Assembly: GCA_030159075.1 (NCBI GenBank)
Contig: BROG01000231.1
Coordinates: forward strand, 824,501 to 888,500
DNA: 64,000 nucleotides
Source: Atrina japonica
Taxonomy: Eukaryota > Mollusca > Bivalvia > Pterioida > Pinnidae
Direction: 5' to 3'
The first letter of the stretch is position 1, and every line of letters starts with the position of its first letter. Under the pieces are notes generated by a model. That model was given only the letters and a program-made list of their open reading frames with translations. It was not told where the DNA came from and made no database searches. Both the position numbers and the translations under genes were made by a program. Of this stretch, positions 11,492-22,897 are shown in pieces.

Positions 11492-12735
11492 CTGTGGAAG
11501 ATAGGTTAGATTGAAAATAAAGGCCATCAAACAATAGTTAACTGTTATCTGGATACATAACAAGTAAATAAGGGCTTTATAAATAGGTTCAATAAAGACA
11601 TACAAATTTAGAATTAATAGAATAGAGAAGCACTAAGTAAGTCGACAAATAATTATGGCATTGTAAGTTATATGATGCTCTTACTGGCCTGAGCTGGTGG
11701 ATTATTTTGGGGGGTGGGTGAGGACTTATAGCTCGATCGGTAGAGCACGAGATTTGTAAACCAGGGATCCTGTAAGTCCCATCAGATGCATTATTTGTCT
11801 TCTCTGTTTTATATCTTGAAATACATCATATACCAAATAAACTTTCATTCAAAAGATTGTGTGACATCGGTTGTAGAGTGACTCTTTCAATTTTATAAAC
11901 TATAATTTTGTAATAACTTAATATATTTACCGCTAACGGTTGATACATTTGGTTGACTGGACTGTGTGTTCCTATTAGTTGTCCCGAAGCACAAAGTACA
12001 ACAGCATATACAACAGAACAAAAACACCACAAAAGCTACGATTGATCCAATGACTATGCCGACTATTGCCCATACACTTCTGAAAAATAATAAAAATTCA
12101 TTCACAGTCATAATACAAATTTATTGTGCTTTTCACTGAACTTGACCTCTTCAACAAACTAGACCTTTTCACCGATTTTGACCCGTTCATCGTACTAGAA
12201 AGGTTTCCATGGAACATTTGCGACGGGTGTGGCATCTCAGCAGAGGACGCTGATTCCTTCCGGACGTCTGGTCCTATTCCATTGTGATTCGCAATTGTTC
12301 ATTGCACATCTAAATCGTCGTGTTCTAATTGACTTGAGCTCCGATTATTAACTGGTACTTCTTCATTTTTACTTTAATGCAAATTATAATGAAATTATAT
12401 ATATTCTGACAATTGATGCTGCTACTACTATTGTTGTTGCTGTTGCTGCTACTACTATTACTATTACTACTACTACTACTATTACTACTATTACTACTAC
12501 TACTACTACTACTACTACAACTACTATTACTACTACTACTAATACTACTACTACTACTATTATTACTACTACTACTACAACAACAACTACTACTACTACT
12601 ACTAATACTACTACTATTACTACTACTACTACGACTACTACTACTACTACTATTACTACTACTACTACAACTACTATTACTACTACTACTAATACTACTA
12701 CTACTACTATTATTACTACTACTACTACAACAACA

Positions 12736-12767
<32 letters not shown>

Positions 12768-13430
12768 TACTACTACTACTACTACTACTAGTAATACTAC
12801 CACCACTACTACTAAGACTACTACTACTACTTCTACTACTTCTACTACTACTACTACTTCACCTACTACTACTACAACTACTACTACTAGTAGTAGTAGT
12901 ACTACCACCACTACTACTACCACTACTACTTCTACTACTACTACTACTACTAGTAGTAGTACTACTACAACAACTGCTGCTGCTACTACTACTAAATTAA
13001 TGTTATGCATTATGAAAACTAAACTATTTGCTTAGTTTAAGATGTAAAGTCACACTCATGTAATCATTATATTATAATACTATAATATAGCAAAGTTACT
13101 TACAAATCTGAGTCGTCATAATAATTATAGTATGTGTATGTGTAATATCTCGCGTAGTAGTAACGAACTCGAGCTCCATATCTACCGAATCTGGCTGCTG
13201 TCGTTTCTAAATGAGAAAATGAATATAAAATAAACAGGATTCTATTGTAGAAAAATATTTTAATTACAATACTAATTATGATTTCTTTATCACGCAGACA
13301 AATGGTATTCAATCATTTCATTAATAATAAGTGCATTGCACCGTGTAATCATTTAGTTTTGCTAGTATCACTTAATGGTTAATGTTTGTAGATTAAAGAC
13401 AACAAAAATTATCACGACGTTAATCGACTA

Positions 13431-13497
<67 letters not shown>

Positions 13498-15827
13498 TTT
13501 GTGTCGTTTATCATTTTCTTTTCATTTTTATATGTAAACATTATTACAGTATATGTTTATTTCCCTCACAGTTAAATATATCTACATTCATTTTTGATAG
13601 TCATAAAGATGCACCCTTTGTGTGTATATTTTGATTACCGAAATACGTCTATCATGTACTTTTGTTGGGAAAAAACAACACAACAACTACAACAACAACA
13701 ACAACAACAACAACAAAAATATATTATCAAGGATATTAAGCAGTTGTTTGACCAAATGAATTTGATACTGATATTAGTAATTGAAGTCGAAAGCCGGTTC
13801 AAATGTAGCATATATACATTTGTCTGATAAAACAACATTAGCAGCAGCAATAACAACAATAAAACTTTCAATGTTTATGTATTTCTGTAATACATGTAAA
13901 ATAATGAAATAATAACTAAATTCATTTCAATTATTTCTAGAGCTGCAATGTACAAAAGTAATGCAAACAATGTTAACGTTATCATCGTTACTCCACCAAG
14001 CTCTGAATGATATCAAACCATTTTCAAACGCTCCGTCTAATCAAATCTTCCCCTCTGACGAGAAGTGTAAATCATTTACCCCACAAGTACTGACAACGAT
14101 ATTCCTATCAATTTAACTAAATTATCTAAAACTCCCTTTCACACAAACTAAAACAATGGATCTTTAATTCACTCTGTCACATGATTCAATGATCTAGACC
14201 TTTACGCCTACGATCATTTCATATGATTCGATAATCTAGTGCCTTTACAAGTACGATCATTTCATATGATTCGATAATCTAGAGCCTTTACACGTACGGT
14301 CATTTCATATACAAAAGTACTCCATGTGTCACAAGATAGGTGAAGTCTGGTTTAAAGTATAATGAAGAAGTATCAATGGATATTGGAAACTCCAAGTCCA
14401 TTAGAATACGACAGAGTAGATATAACAATGAAGAAGTATCAATGGGTATTGGAAACTCCAAGTACATTAGAATACGACAAAGTAGATATACAACGGTCTC
14501 AACACGAAGAACAATTGCGAATTACAAACGGGGTGGGAACAGGTGTCCGGAAGTATAGCACGTCACGGCCCTCGCAAATGTTACGGTCGATACACTGATT
14601 TATTTGCAGTTACAATATTCCTCTCTCTGAATGTTGAGTACTTGTTACAAGGCATTGAGTTAGCAATAGCATTTGTACAATTCAATTACTTATTCGCAAG
14701 CAGTACAGCTTATTCGATACAATACATTATAAACATACTAAAATCAAACAACATCAAGATGGTTGGACTTGATTAACGGTAGTATAATTCACAATTTTAC
14801 TAGTATAAAAACAGAAAGTTGACGCCTATTTGTATGAAAATATCACCGAATGTAATCAGAAAAACGCCTTTACCGAATGTGATCAGAAATGTTGTGAAAT
14901 CATGGTGGGTGTGGACGTTCGGTAGGACGTGTTAAATATTCTATGACACTTGATCCTACCTTCATTTACACCGGATTAAAGATTAAAGCTCAATACCAAT
15001 CACATATACATGTGGCACGTGATCCTAACTTCATTGGCACTGGATTCCAGAGTTATGTGCAATACCCATCACAAATACATGTGACACGTGATTTTACCTT
15101 CATGGGTTCCGAATATCATAATTACCCATATGACCCAATACCTAACTGGTAGAGTGTTGTGATGTTATATTCTATAAGCATTTTGTATATTTACGATATA
15201 TACGTGGTTGTGTTGGGTCCGAAATCTAAAATATAATTTAAGTTGACTATGGAATGATGACTTATTTTGAAATGTGTCTTGTTTTAATCTTTCTGGGTAA
15301 CATTCTTAAAGTTTTGTATTTACCTTCCACCCAGAATATTATAAAAATGACAAATGTATGCAGTGAATTTATTCCGATTTGTTTGGTTTTATCTATCTGT
15401 TTCTCTATAATTATACATTTTACAATGCCTGATAAATATATGACAGATATTAGCAAAGATAGGACAGAAAAGAAAAAAGAATGAAAGAAAAGAAAAAAGA
15501 ATGATATTTGGTCTTAATCCTAACCAACGATCATTCATTGCGTTACCCCACATAGAACTGAAGTAAAATTTCACAGAATATTCTAGTTAGAATGTTATTT
15601 TCAATATAGCCTAAACTCCTTTTACACTATGAAGAGATAAGCTGTAGTATATGTTGACGATTAATTGTAGGAAGTTATAGTTATTCAAAAGCTGTCCTGA
15701 TATTACAAAGTAGTTATTAACTAATATACAATATCAACACATTATATCAAATAAGTCTCAAACGCATACCTTGAATCAGATATAGAATGAAAGCCAACAG
15801 AAAAAGAAAAATACGTTTTATATCCAT
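11319..15827 (-). CDS. CYYR1-like small single-pass membrane protein, 4 exons
   Basis: Coding exons on the minus strand: 15770-15827, 13104-13206, 11931-12079 and 11319-11491. Each intron has GT..AG borders and the phases join exactly (1, 2, 1). This gives 160 residues: a signal peptide (residues 1-19, hydrophobic core IFLFLLAFILYLI); a short ectodomain (20-53) packed with Tyr and Arg; a transmembrane helix with a Cys-rich cytoplasmic edge (about 56-83, CCICCC); and a Ser/Thr/Gln tail with a PPSY motif near residue 137. Layout and size fit the cysteine-and-tyrosine-rich protein 1/shisa-like group, often several members in bivalves. Unusually, the ectodomain has no Cys. Function is not known; PPSY tails can bind WW domains (inference). 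The gene is divergent from the NEMO/optineurin-like gene. Confidence 0.8.
11725..11790 (+). repeat. tRNA-like SINE head fragment
   Basis: TAGCTCGATCGGTAGAGCAC resembles a pol III A box of a tRNA head. The B-box region (around CCAGGGATCCTG) is degraded. It lies in intron 3 of the CYYR1-like gene. Confidence 0.4.
11931..12079 (-). CDS. CYYR1-like exon 3 (transmembrane helix)
   Basis: Acceptor TTTTTTCAG and donor GCG|GTAAAT. It encodes the helix starting VGIVIGSIVAFVVFLFCC and the first part of the tail. Confidence 0.85.
12413..12995. repeat. Giant (CTA)n trinucleotide array in CYYR1-like intron 2
   Basis: About 580 bp of CTA/TAC units with A, T, G and C variants. A block of about 80 bp is duplicated (about 12521-12600 and 12671-12750). 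Near 12881-12905 and 12939-12963 the motif flips strand, giving ACTACTAGTAGT palindromes. Long open frames on both strands are low-complexity artefacts. Confidence 0.95.
13104..13206 (-). CDS. CYYR1-like exon 2 (Tyr-rich ectodomain)
   Basis: Acceptor CATTTAG and donor TTT|GTAAGT. It encodes about 34 residues, with 11 Tyr and an acidic end. Confidence 0.85.
13435..13494. repeat. (CT)n microsatellite
   Basis: About 30 CT units in intron 1 of the CYYR1-like gene. Confidence 0.95.
13677..13717. repeat. (CAA)n microsatellite
   Basis: About ten ACAACA units. Confidence 0.9.
14350..14580 (+). repeat. Dispersed repeat with internal 67-bp duplication
   Basis: Two tandem copies of a unit containing AATGAAGAAGTATCAATGG (14361 and 14428), then a segment ending near GGTGTCCGGAAG. 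The same family, interrupted by a SINE, lies at 21640-22035. Its intact 'ctcaacacgaagaacaattg' is the paralogous empty site for that SINE. Confidence 0.7.
14943..15152 (+). repeat. Three 69-bp tandem units forming an open frame
   Basis: Units begin near 14945, 15014 and 15083 (GACACGTGATxxTACCTTCAT-type). Because 69 is a multiple of three, the 69-codon frame is an in-frame 23-residue repeat ending at the TAG at 15150-15152. It lies in intron 1 of the CYYR1-like gene, on the opposite strand. No family was recognised, and it may be only a minisatellite. Confidence 0.55.
15770..15827 (-). CDS. CYYR1-like exon 1 (signal peptide)
   Basis: The ATG is at 15827-15825. It encodes residues 1-19 and the first base of codon 20, then donor CAAG|GTATGC. 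The match in phase to exon 2 supports the start. Confidence 0.75.
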
Positions 15828-16390
15828 TTGTTTGAAATATTCCTTCCTTTTTGTAATACACTTGACCACCTTTAAATTTAGTGAACTTTTACCCGGGCCT
15901 TATCGCGAGCGGAGTGTAATATCATTAAGCAAACACGTATGCTATTGCCAAATACCTGTCGTCAAATACCTGTAGAGTCAGGTCGATATACTTAATACTC
16001 GCGGAAGCTCTTCTATAGGGTACAATGACTGGATTGCGCAAGATGCAACAGTATCTTTGAGTTGTGACATTTGATGGGGAAGTTCTTTGTCGACTCCCAG
16101 TAATCCCAATGCTTAGATATTCGCGCATCTTAAAATCAAATAAAATGCCCCACCCGAATGGTTCATATTTGGTGCCGACAACAGACTATACAAACTACAG
16201 TCGAGACTGCTCAAGTGACCCCCTGTGTATAAAGACTACCTGTCTTATGTGACTGGCATATAGGCTCCTCTTCTTCCGGTATTCTTTTTCACCTCCTCTG
16301 GAGTATTATGACAGACTTTTGTGTACACGCGCCCAACAAGAAACATGCCGTTAAAAACAAGTATCCACAGTTAAAACATCGCATTGTGCT
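15828..16390. other. No gene seen upstream of the CYYR1-like start
   Basis: This stretch should contain the 5' UTR and promoter of the CYYR1-like gene (minus strand). No convincing TATA box or other site was seen, and nothing else was recognised. Confidence 0.4.
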
Positions 16391-16394
16391 TAAT

Positions 16395-18250
16395 AGATAG
16401 GTTGTAAGTGATGTTGTTGCCTCTTAAACCCATCTAGGCTAAAGGCTGTGGCAGAACTGTCTGGTAGGTTGTTCCACAGACGGATTGTAGAAGGGAAGGA
16501 TTGCTAGTGGCTCTACACTCAAGATTATGGGACCTGGAAGCATAGATTGTGACCTCTAGTTGTTGAGACGCCTCTAGGTACTAGGTCTGTGGCTCGTTTT
16601 ACAAAAAGTCTTAAGTTCTAAATCCTAAGTCTTAGTCCTAATTGTCATGGGACTGACCAATTAGCTATGTGTTGCCATGTTAGTTAGGACTAATAGTTAG
16701 GATTCAGGACCTTTCGTAAAACGGTCCCCTGGTTTTGTTGGTATAACCAGTTAGTCTGTTGATGACCCGATATAGAATAGTAAACTTCATTTGTTGCCTG
16801 TAATGCTGTACAGTTTTCCACTGGAGACACCTGAGCATTGATGTTATACTGTTCGTTGATTTGTAGTTTCCATAGACAGAACGTGCGGTTTTCCTCTGCG
16901 TCATCTCTTTCCTGTTGGTATCCTTCTGTGTTATAGAAACCCGTACAACACAGACGTATTCCATCACCGGTCTCAGCATGGTCCTATACATTGTAACACT
17001 GTTTCTTGATATCACCAGGGCTGGGGCTGGTGTTGCAATGGAGAAAGTCTTTGATGCTGTTTGCCTTCTCCACTACGCTGTCTATGTGGGGCATCCATTT
17101 CAATTTGATGCTGACATTAAATACCAAATACTTCGCCGTTTTCTCTGAGGCTAACTCTACTCCATGTTTAGTATAAGTGGAGATGAGCGGCTTCCGATTG
17201 TTAGTAACTCTCGAGACTTCATATTTGTCAGCATTAAAGCTCATGAGCTAACAGACCTCCCACTGTTGCAGTATATCAAAGTCGTTTTGTAGGATCCTAG
17301 AGTCCTCTGGTGATATGACTTTTCTATATAATAGACAGTCATCTGCAAACAATCTTGTTGTTGACTAAACTGCTTCAGGTAAGTCAATGATATATATACA
17401 AGGAAAAGGGGAATTCTGGATAAAATTGGAGACCCCGACTTGACCCCCTCGCATACGATTTCCTAGATTCGGTGATGAAGGAAGCTGGCTATCCACTGCT
17501 GGGTATTATCTCTGATTCCGTAGTGGAGGCACTAGAGTAAAACACGCTTGTATAAGATCTTGTTAAATGCCTTTAAAATGTCGAGTGATACACAATCGAC
17601 TTGGTCTCCTATATTAACGCTGTCTGATAGTTCTTGTAATGTTATGACCAGCTGACTCTCGCAAAACCTGTTTCCGGAATCTGTGTTGGTAGTCAAATAA
17701 GACGCTCAGTCTCTCCAGGTGGGTGATAATGGTGTTGTATAGTATATGGTCCATTATCTTGCATGTTATGGCGGTGAGGGACACAGGACGACAGTTGGAC
17801 CCTTTGTCGCCTTTTTTAAGAAGGTGTCAATATGGCTTCATTCCACTGGTCTGGTATCTTCCCCTGGTATATAGGTGCACTAATATAAGGGTAAATATCG
17901 ACGTGACCTCTTGTGTAACCTCCTTGAAAAGTTGACCTGGGATGTAATCTGGTCCTGTTTCCTTGTGAGGGTTAATGTTCTTAAGCAATTTCCTAACACC
18001 ATCCTACGTTTTCATATCCAATAAATCTCCTAATTTTGTGAGGATCGATGGCACTATCCTCCTCCAGCATGTCGGCAATGTAGTTGTTGTACGCTTATTT
18101 GTAGGAGGTCCGTGTTTGATGCTTTGACGGAACCCATCCCAGTCCTTTTTTCTTTTCTGACTTTTTGGCTCTCAGGTAAATACAGTTTTTCCTTCTGTAT
18201 AGTTTCTTGATGTCGCTATTTATCCAGATCACAGGAAATGAAATTCTGAT
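16395..18250 (-). pseudogene. Jockey-like LINE reverse transcriptase, decayed
   Basis: The minus strand reads a non-LTR retrotransposon ORF2. In order: an IxSDIKKLYRRK-type linker (about 18220), a palm region ending in FADDCLLYRK (about 17365-17335; the catalytic F-A-D-D), a MSFNADKYEV segment (17244), a PVMEYVC segment (about 16965) and a C-terminal TIRLWNNLPD-like box (about 16480). Frame shifts and stops are frequent. The C-terminal part is split by an inverted-repeat element at 16589-16730. No endonuclease domain was found to the right of 18250, so it is 5'-truncated, as is usual for LINEs. Confidence 0.85.
16589..16730. mobile_element. MITE-like inverted repeat inside the LINE
   Basis: The left arm, around CGTTTTACAAAAAGTC, pairs with the right arm, around GACCTTTCGTAAAACG. 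LINE coding similarity continues on both sides, so it inserted after the LINE did. Confidence 0.7.
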
Positions 18251-18410
18251 ATACAATCAGAGGGCAAGGTATGTAAATGTTTTGCATATCAATATACGGA
18301 CAGAATTTCTGGTTCCCACATGTGTCCTAATCTAGCGTGCAAATGTCCATTTTGTTGGAATGTGTAGATTCAATAAACGAGTATACTCTTCAGCAAAAAG
18401 ATTTTCTAAA

Positions 18411-18558
18411 GCGTGTTGATATCATTGTCGATATGTTATATAGCGTGTTGATATTATTGTCGATATGTTATATAGTGTGTTGATATCATTGTCAATGTTA
18501 TATAGCGTGTTGATATCATTGTCGATATGTTCTATAGTGTGTTGATATCATTGTCGAT
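18411..18558. repeat. 32-bp tandem repeat
   Basis: About 4.6 copies of a unit with GTGTTGATATCATTGTCGAT. The last copies have small deletions. Confidence 0.9.
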
Positions 18559-18659
18559 GGTATGCTCTTTGTGAAGTGGATTCCTCTGTGTATTCAGGTT
18601 TGTAGTTCATCGATGGTCGCCTTTTACCATTAAGAAATATTTCTTTTTGCTGTTTGAAT

Positions 18660-18897
18660 TTGAATTGAATGGTGTTTTACGCCACACCCATCAATTTTCC
18701 AGTTATATGGTGGAGGCCAGTTTTTTATTGGAGGAGGAGATAAGAAAAAGACCACCAGCCATCCGCAAGTAAACTGGAAAATGTTCTCACAAAAATCAGC
18801 TTATGTTACACTTAGACTCGAACCAGCTCTGATCAGAAGTGAGAGACCTCATGGTTCAAAGCGCGATGCTCTAACCACTCCGCCACGGAGGCCCCTC
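18660..18897 (-). mobile_element. tRNA-derived SINE
   Basis: On the minus strand it starts GGCCTCCGTGGCGGAGTGGT (tRNA-Ser/Leu-like A box), has a B box CTGGTTCGAGTCT, and ends in the TTCAAATTCAAA region. It is the same family as 29805-30312 and the fragment at 62865-62930. Confidence 0.85.
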
Positions 18898-19414
18898 TTT
18901 TAGTCGATCGCTTATGTTTTGCTTTTAGGCTGTATTCTACATATGTCGTAATCACTTATGCCGGATGTGGGTGTGCATCGATTTATGAGTCCTGGTATTT
19001 TGGTAAAGTATATTTCCATTATGCTGTCATCCCTTTGTGGAAATAGTTATAGTTTAAGGAAATAGGCCAGAACAAATGCTCACGACGATCGTTTCTGTCA
19101 ATAAGACTTCATTAGTTGAGCTGGAATTTAATGACAATGTATATATACGAAAGAAAACCTGGTATCATACAAGGCCAAATAATAAATCGAAATGTATTGC
19201 CAAATCCGTCTAAGAAGTAACAGGTGTCGTTCTACATCTATATGAAGGATTAAATCCTTTGTGTATCTAGTGCCAGTTGTGGTGTCTGTGTCTGTCCCAG
19301 TCTATGTCTGGTAAGTTTGCATTTTCTGTGGCCTGATTATTTCTGACAATGTTACTGATATCTTCACAGAGTTGTGACAGGCATGGTCGGGGTCCCTGTT
19401 TGGTTGGCTATAGA

Positions 19415-19480
19415 AAGATACAACTACAGGTCTACCAAGGTAAACTGGTACGTGTTTACAAACACAACGAGTCTAAATCA
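19415..19480 (+). repeat. Dispersed repeat fragment, copy 2
   Basis: Matches 8465-8535. Nothing else was recognised in 18898-19880. Confidence 0.6.
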
Positions 19481-19884
19481 AATACAAGCCACTTGTCGTC
19501 ACAAAAGTATTAGAGATTCAGTACTGCATGGAGTCCGTGCAAGGCAATTATGTTTTACCTGTGCAACCTATTTTTGATATCGTTTTGGTTTTTGACTCTA
19601 CCCGGATGTGCCACTCTTTACCTTGGTACACCTATACTAGAGAGGTTTTGTTTGTCCCCGTGATCTGTACTGCAGCGGTCTCACTTTTAATGTCTGAAAC
19701 AATTTTTAAGTAGGTCCTAACATAACCAGGAGGTATGACATATTGCTAAACAATAGATGATATAAGCCAGGTTTCACAGCCTAATACATGTATCACGTCT
19801 GGGTTGTAATCTTCTACTAGCATTCCTGAAATGCTTCTCGTTAGGATTTAATTCTCTGAAATTGATTGTTAGTACTTCCATATT

Positions 19885-19995
19885 AACAGCGATATATAAA
19901 GCTAATATTATCAGCGATATATAAAGCTTTATATATCGCTAATATTATATATATATTATATATTAGCTTTATATATCGCTGATATTAGTATTTAC
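19885..19995. repeat. AT-rich palindrome
   Basis: AGCGATATATAAAGCT and its complement AGCTTTATATATCGCT occur twice each, giving nested inverted repeats that can fold into a long cruciform or hairpin. Confidence 0.85.
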
Positions 19996-20061
19996 CTGTA
20001 TTTTGCGACTTGGTTGGTTTTGAAATTTTGAAATATTTCAGGCTCGATTGTCATGTTTACA

Positions 20062-20395
20062 AGTTAAAGGAGCATTAGCTTTGTTTACCCAAAACAATTA
20101 GCCTATTTTTTCTTCTTTTATCACCTGTAGGCCCACTTGATGTACAATAGCAAGTAAGAGCTACACACATGCATAACAAATCTTATATTCCTATATATTC
20201 AGATCCAGTGTTGAATTCATATACAAATAGTAAGGTTGAGTTAATCAATTGCAATTTAAAAAGTGCCAAACCTGGGTTTCACAAGCAATTTTCACAAAAT
20301 GTATATAGGCCTAATATCAACCTTTTGTTATTGTATAGCAATCTAAGTAGTAATTTTTGAAAATAAAATTGCCTAACAAAACAGGTTTTTTTTAT
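20062..20395 (-). mobile_element. AAGGGGCATTAGC-family MITE, partial
   Basis: The left end reads AAGGAGCATTAGCTTTGTTT. The interior matches, in reverse orientation, the full copy at 40252-40590 (for example TAAGGTTGAGTTAATCAATT). The right TIR is degraded. Confidence 0.6.
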
Positions 20396-21036
20396 TTCAG
20401 AATTAATTTTAAAAAAATCAAGATGTGATATTATTTACCTTTGTTTAATAGTCTTGTTTGTTGTTTGTATATAGATGTGCTATCAGAGATGTGTAATATT
20501 TTATCGCTGGTGTATGGAATAACAAACGAGCAGCATCGGGGAATTCCGTACTACCAATCCGATATAATTTTCTCTTTTATTTTTAAGCGAGAATTTCCGT
20601 GGGAAGTCCATAAACCCATTTTATAAATAATTTAGAATTAGTCATGGATGTGATAAGGTAAACTTTTGATGTAAATTTCCTACTGTCTGCATAAAACATT
20701 TCTTAAAGACAATCATCATTTTTCCTCATTTAGTAAATGTTGTTGATAATTTGTTCTGTTAATGAATGAGCAATCAATATACTGTACTTTCGGTTTTGAC
20801 TTGTTCAGTTGTTGAATGTTTTGACAAATGACTTTGATGAAAGTTACTCGCCACTGTGTTGGTAATTTAACAATAATAATGTGTATGTATCTTGACAAAA
20901 CAAATTCTTTATGTACATGGTCTCTATGAACACATGAAATGGTAGATCTATCAATTGGAAGTTACAGCTGCAACAAAGAAGGTATTTTACTAAATCTCTA
21001 TTTTGATTTTTCTGTCCCCCTTCTTTGATGGAATTC

Positions 21037-21240
21037 TAGTAATTTCGGCACTAAGTATTTTCGGCATCGAGTAATTTCGACACATGAAGAGGTAATATCA
21101 GCAGCTAATATTGATTAAAATAAACGAATTAATATCTCATGACAAATTTTATTTCCTAAAAATAAAGTTTCAATACATGTTTTTGGAAGTGCTGAAAATA
21201 CTTGCTTACAAGTGCCGAAGTTACTCGGTGTTGAAATTAC
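21037..21240. mobile_element. MITE-like inverted repeat
   Basis: The left arm GTAATTTCGGCAC...GAGTAATTTC pairs imperfectly with the right arm GTGCCGAAGTTACTCGG. No coding capacity. Confidence 0.5.
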
Positions 21241-21639
21241 CTGATACCCTTTCTTACAGTCCATCCTTTCATACTAGACGTTTGAAACCGGGCTGATTTG
21301 ACATTTTCTTCAATTCAACTCATGCAATAATCGAAAATCAAACATGTACTTAATGTGGAGATATTTTTTAATCCATCCAAGTATATAATTTTAAACGTCA
21401 ACACTTTAAATTATGTTTTTTGGGTTGTATAACTTCAATCACTAAGTTTTATTTATAAATCCCACTATCTTGGAAATTAAGAAAATGGACTTGCATAGAA
21501 AGTGGTGGAAAAATTCTATTGTCTGTTTCTAGGTAAACATTTTAACCTTTATAATGTTATTCCTATAGACAAAAATATAAAGATATAACAAATACATGTA
21601 TTAAGTAAAAATGAAAAAAGTACTAATTGATAATTGAAA

Positions 21640-22035
21640 CTGAAGTCCATTAAAACACGACAAATTAGATGTGACATGTGTAAATTGTCTCAACATGAAG
21701 AGAGCTGGCCTGGCTCAGTCTGTAGCACACTCAACTCTTGATCGTGAGTTCGAATCCAGCCGACAACAGGTTGGTTTCCTGTCTTTTTGATGAAACAGTA
21801 AAAACCGTGTCACAGTAGGTGTCTACACATTAAAGAACCCTCACTCACACTACTCAATGACCATAAGTGCCGAGCATAGGCCAAAATTTGAAGCCCTTCA
21901 CCGGCATTTGGTGACGCCTCCATATCATTGAAAGATTCTTGAGTGGGAAGTTAAACAACAATAAACAAACAAACATTCAACATGAAGAACAATTGCGAAT
22001 CCCAAACAGGATAGGACCAGGTGTCCGGAAAATAA
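21640..22035 (+). repeat. Dispersed repeat copy split by a SINE
   Basis: Same family as 14350-14580; it resumes after the SINE at 'aacaattgcgaatc' and ends at 'ggtgtccggaa'. Confidence 0.65.
21702..21976 (+). mobile_element. tRNA-derived SINE with 12-bp target duplication
   Basis: The head contains TGGCTCAGTCTGTAGCAC (A box) and GAGTTCGAATCC (B box); the tail ends in AACAATAAACAAACAAACA. Target duplications TCAACATGAAGA lie at 21690-21701 and 21977-21988. The paralogous site at about 14492-14510 lacks the SINE. Confidence 0.92.
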
Positions 22036-22597
22036 GGTTATTTGGAAACAAACTATAGTTACCTGCTCTGGACATTTTGGTGTGTGTGCATGCCCATTAT
22101 GGCCATGTATAGTAGATTGATGCATGAACAGAATTGGCTCTGAAAAGGAGAAAGAAAAATCCAAATACATTGTAGTATAATACCCTCTTCAATGCTGATG
22201 TACATGTAACTATGTCATGACATGATTGCATCTACATGTATTTGATATATATATGAATTCCAGCTATGCTACCGTTCACTTTTGTTTACATATTGACCTG
22301 TCTCCATTATGAATTTATAAGCAAAAAGGTATAGCCAAACTTTGTGTGAAGATAGAAATCAGCAATTTCTTGCTCAAAGTACCTATAGAATAGAAGTTAA
22401 AGTGGCGGCCAAATTATTTATTCTGCTTTTCATAAAAAGAAAGCTGATAGAATAAATGTTTAAAATGTCTCTACAGGATAATACATGTACATACATGCAT
22501 TTAAAACTAAGGCTATGGAATGTGTTATTATCAGTTGATATAATTTTCTTCTACTACAATGTGACTATAATATTCAAAATATCTGTGTATTTTTCAG

Positions 22598-22897
22598 AGT
22601 CAAAAGAATGATGAAAACCAAAAATTGAAATATCAAAACAATAAGTACGACTGCAAACAGAAATAATTAAAAGTGGCGTTGTAAGGTCGGGAATGATGAA
22701 TGGAAACAGAGGGCCATCTGTTATTGCATTTTCAAATGGAGAATCGTATGGATATATGGAGCCAGCATCAAATGGAAGGGTCCAGTTTGAGGCAAGCACC
22801 TCTGCTGGAACTGGACAACCTGGCATGGAAAACATATCATTAGAACAAGCCTTGGAAAAAAATCGTTTTCTTGACAAAGACAACAATGAATTAAGAG
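22598..22897 (+). CDS. OPTN/IKBKG: NEMO/OPTN-like first coding exon
   Basis: The ATG at 22693 is the first of two consecutive Met codons. The frame is open upstream to the stop at 22642-22644. A strong acceptor (GTATTTTTCAG, ending 22597) implies a separate upstream 5' UTR exon that I could not place. Encodes residues 1-68; donor AAGAG|GTATTG. A Ser/Gly-rich start is followed by the first helix. Confidence 0.8.

Noticed and set aside
12384..13010. Long open frames on both strands (about 195-208 codons)
   Set aside because: Produced by the CTA trinucleotide array; pure Leu or Val runs with no gene signals.
16915..17148. Plus-strand frame opposite the LINE
   Set aside because: Shadow of the minus-strand reverse transcriptase.
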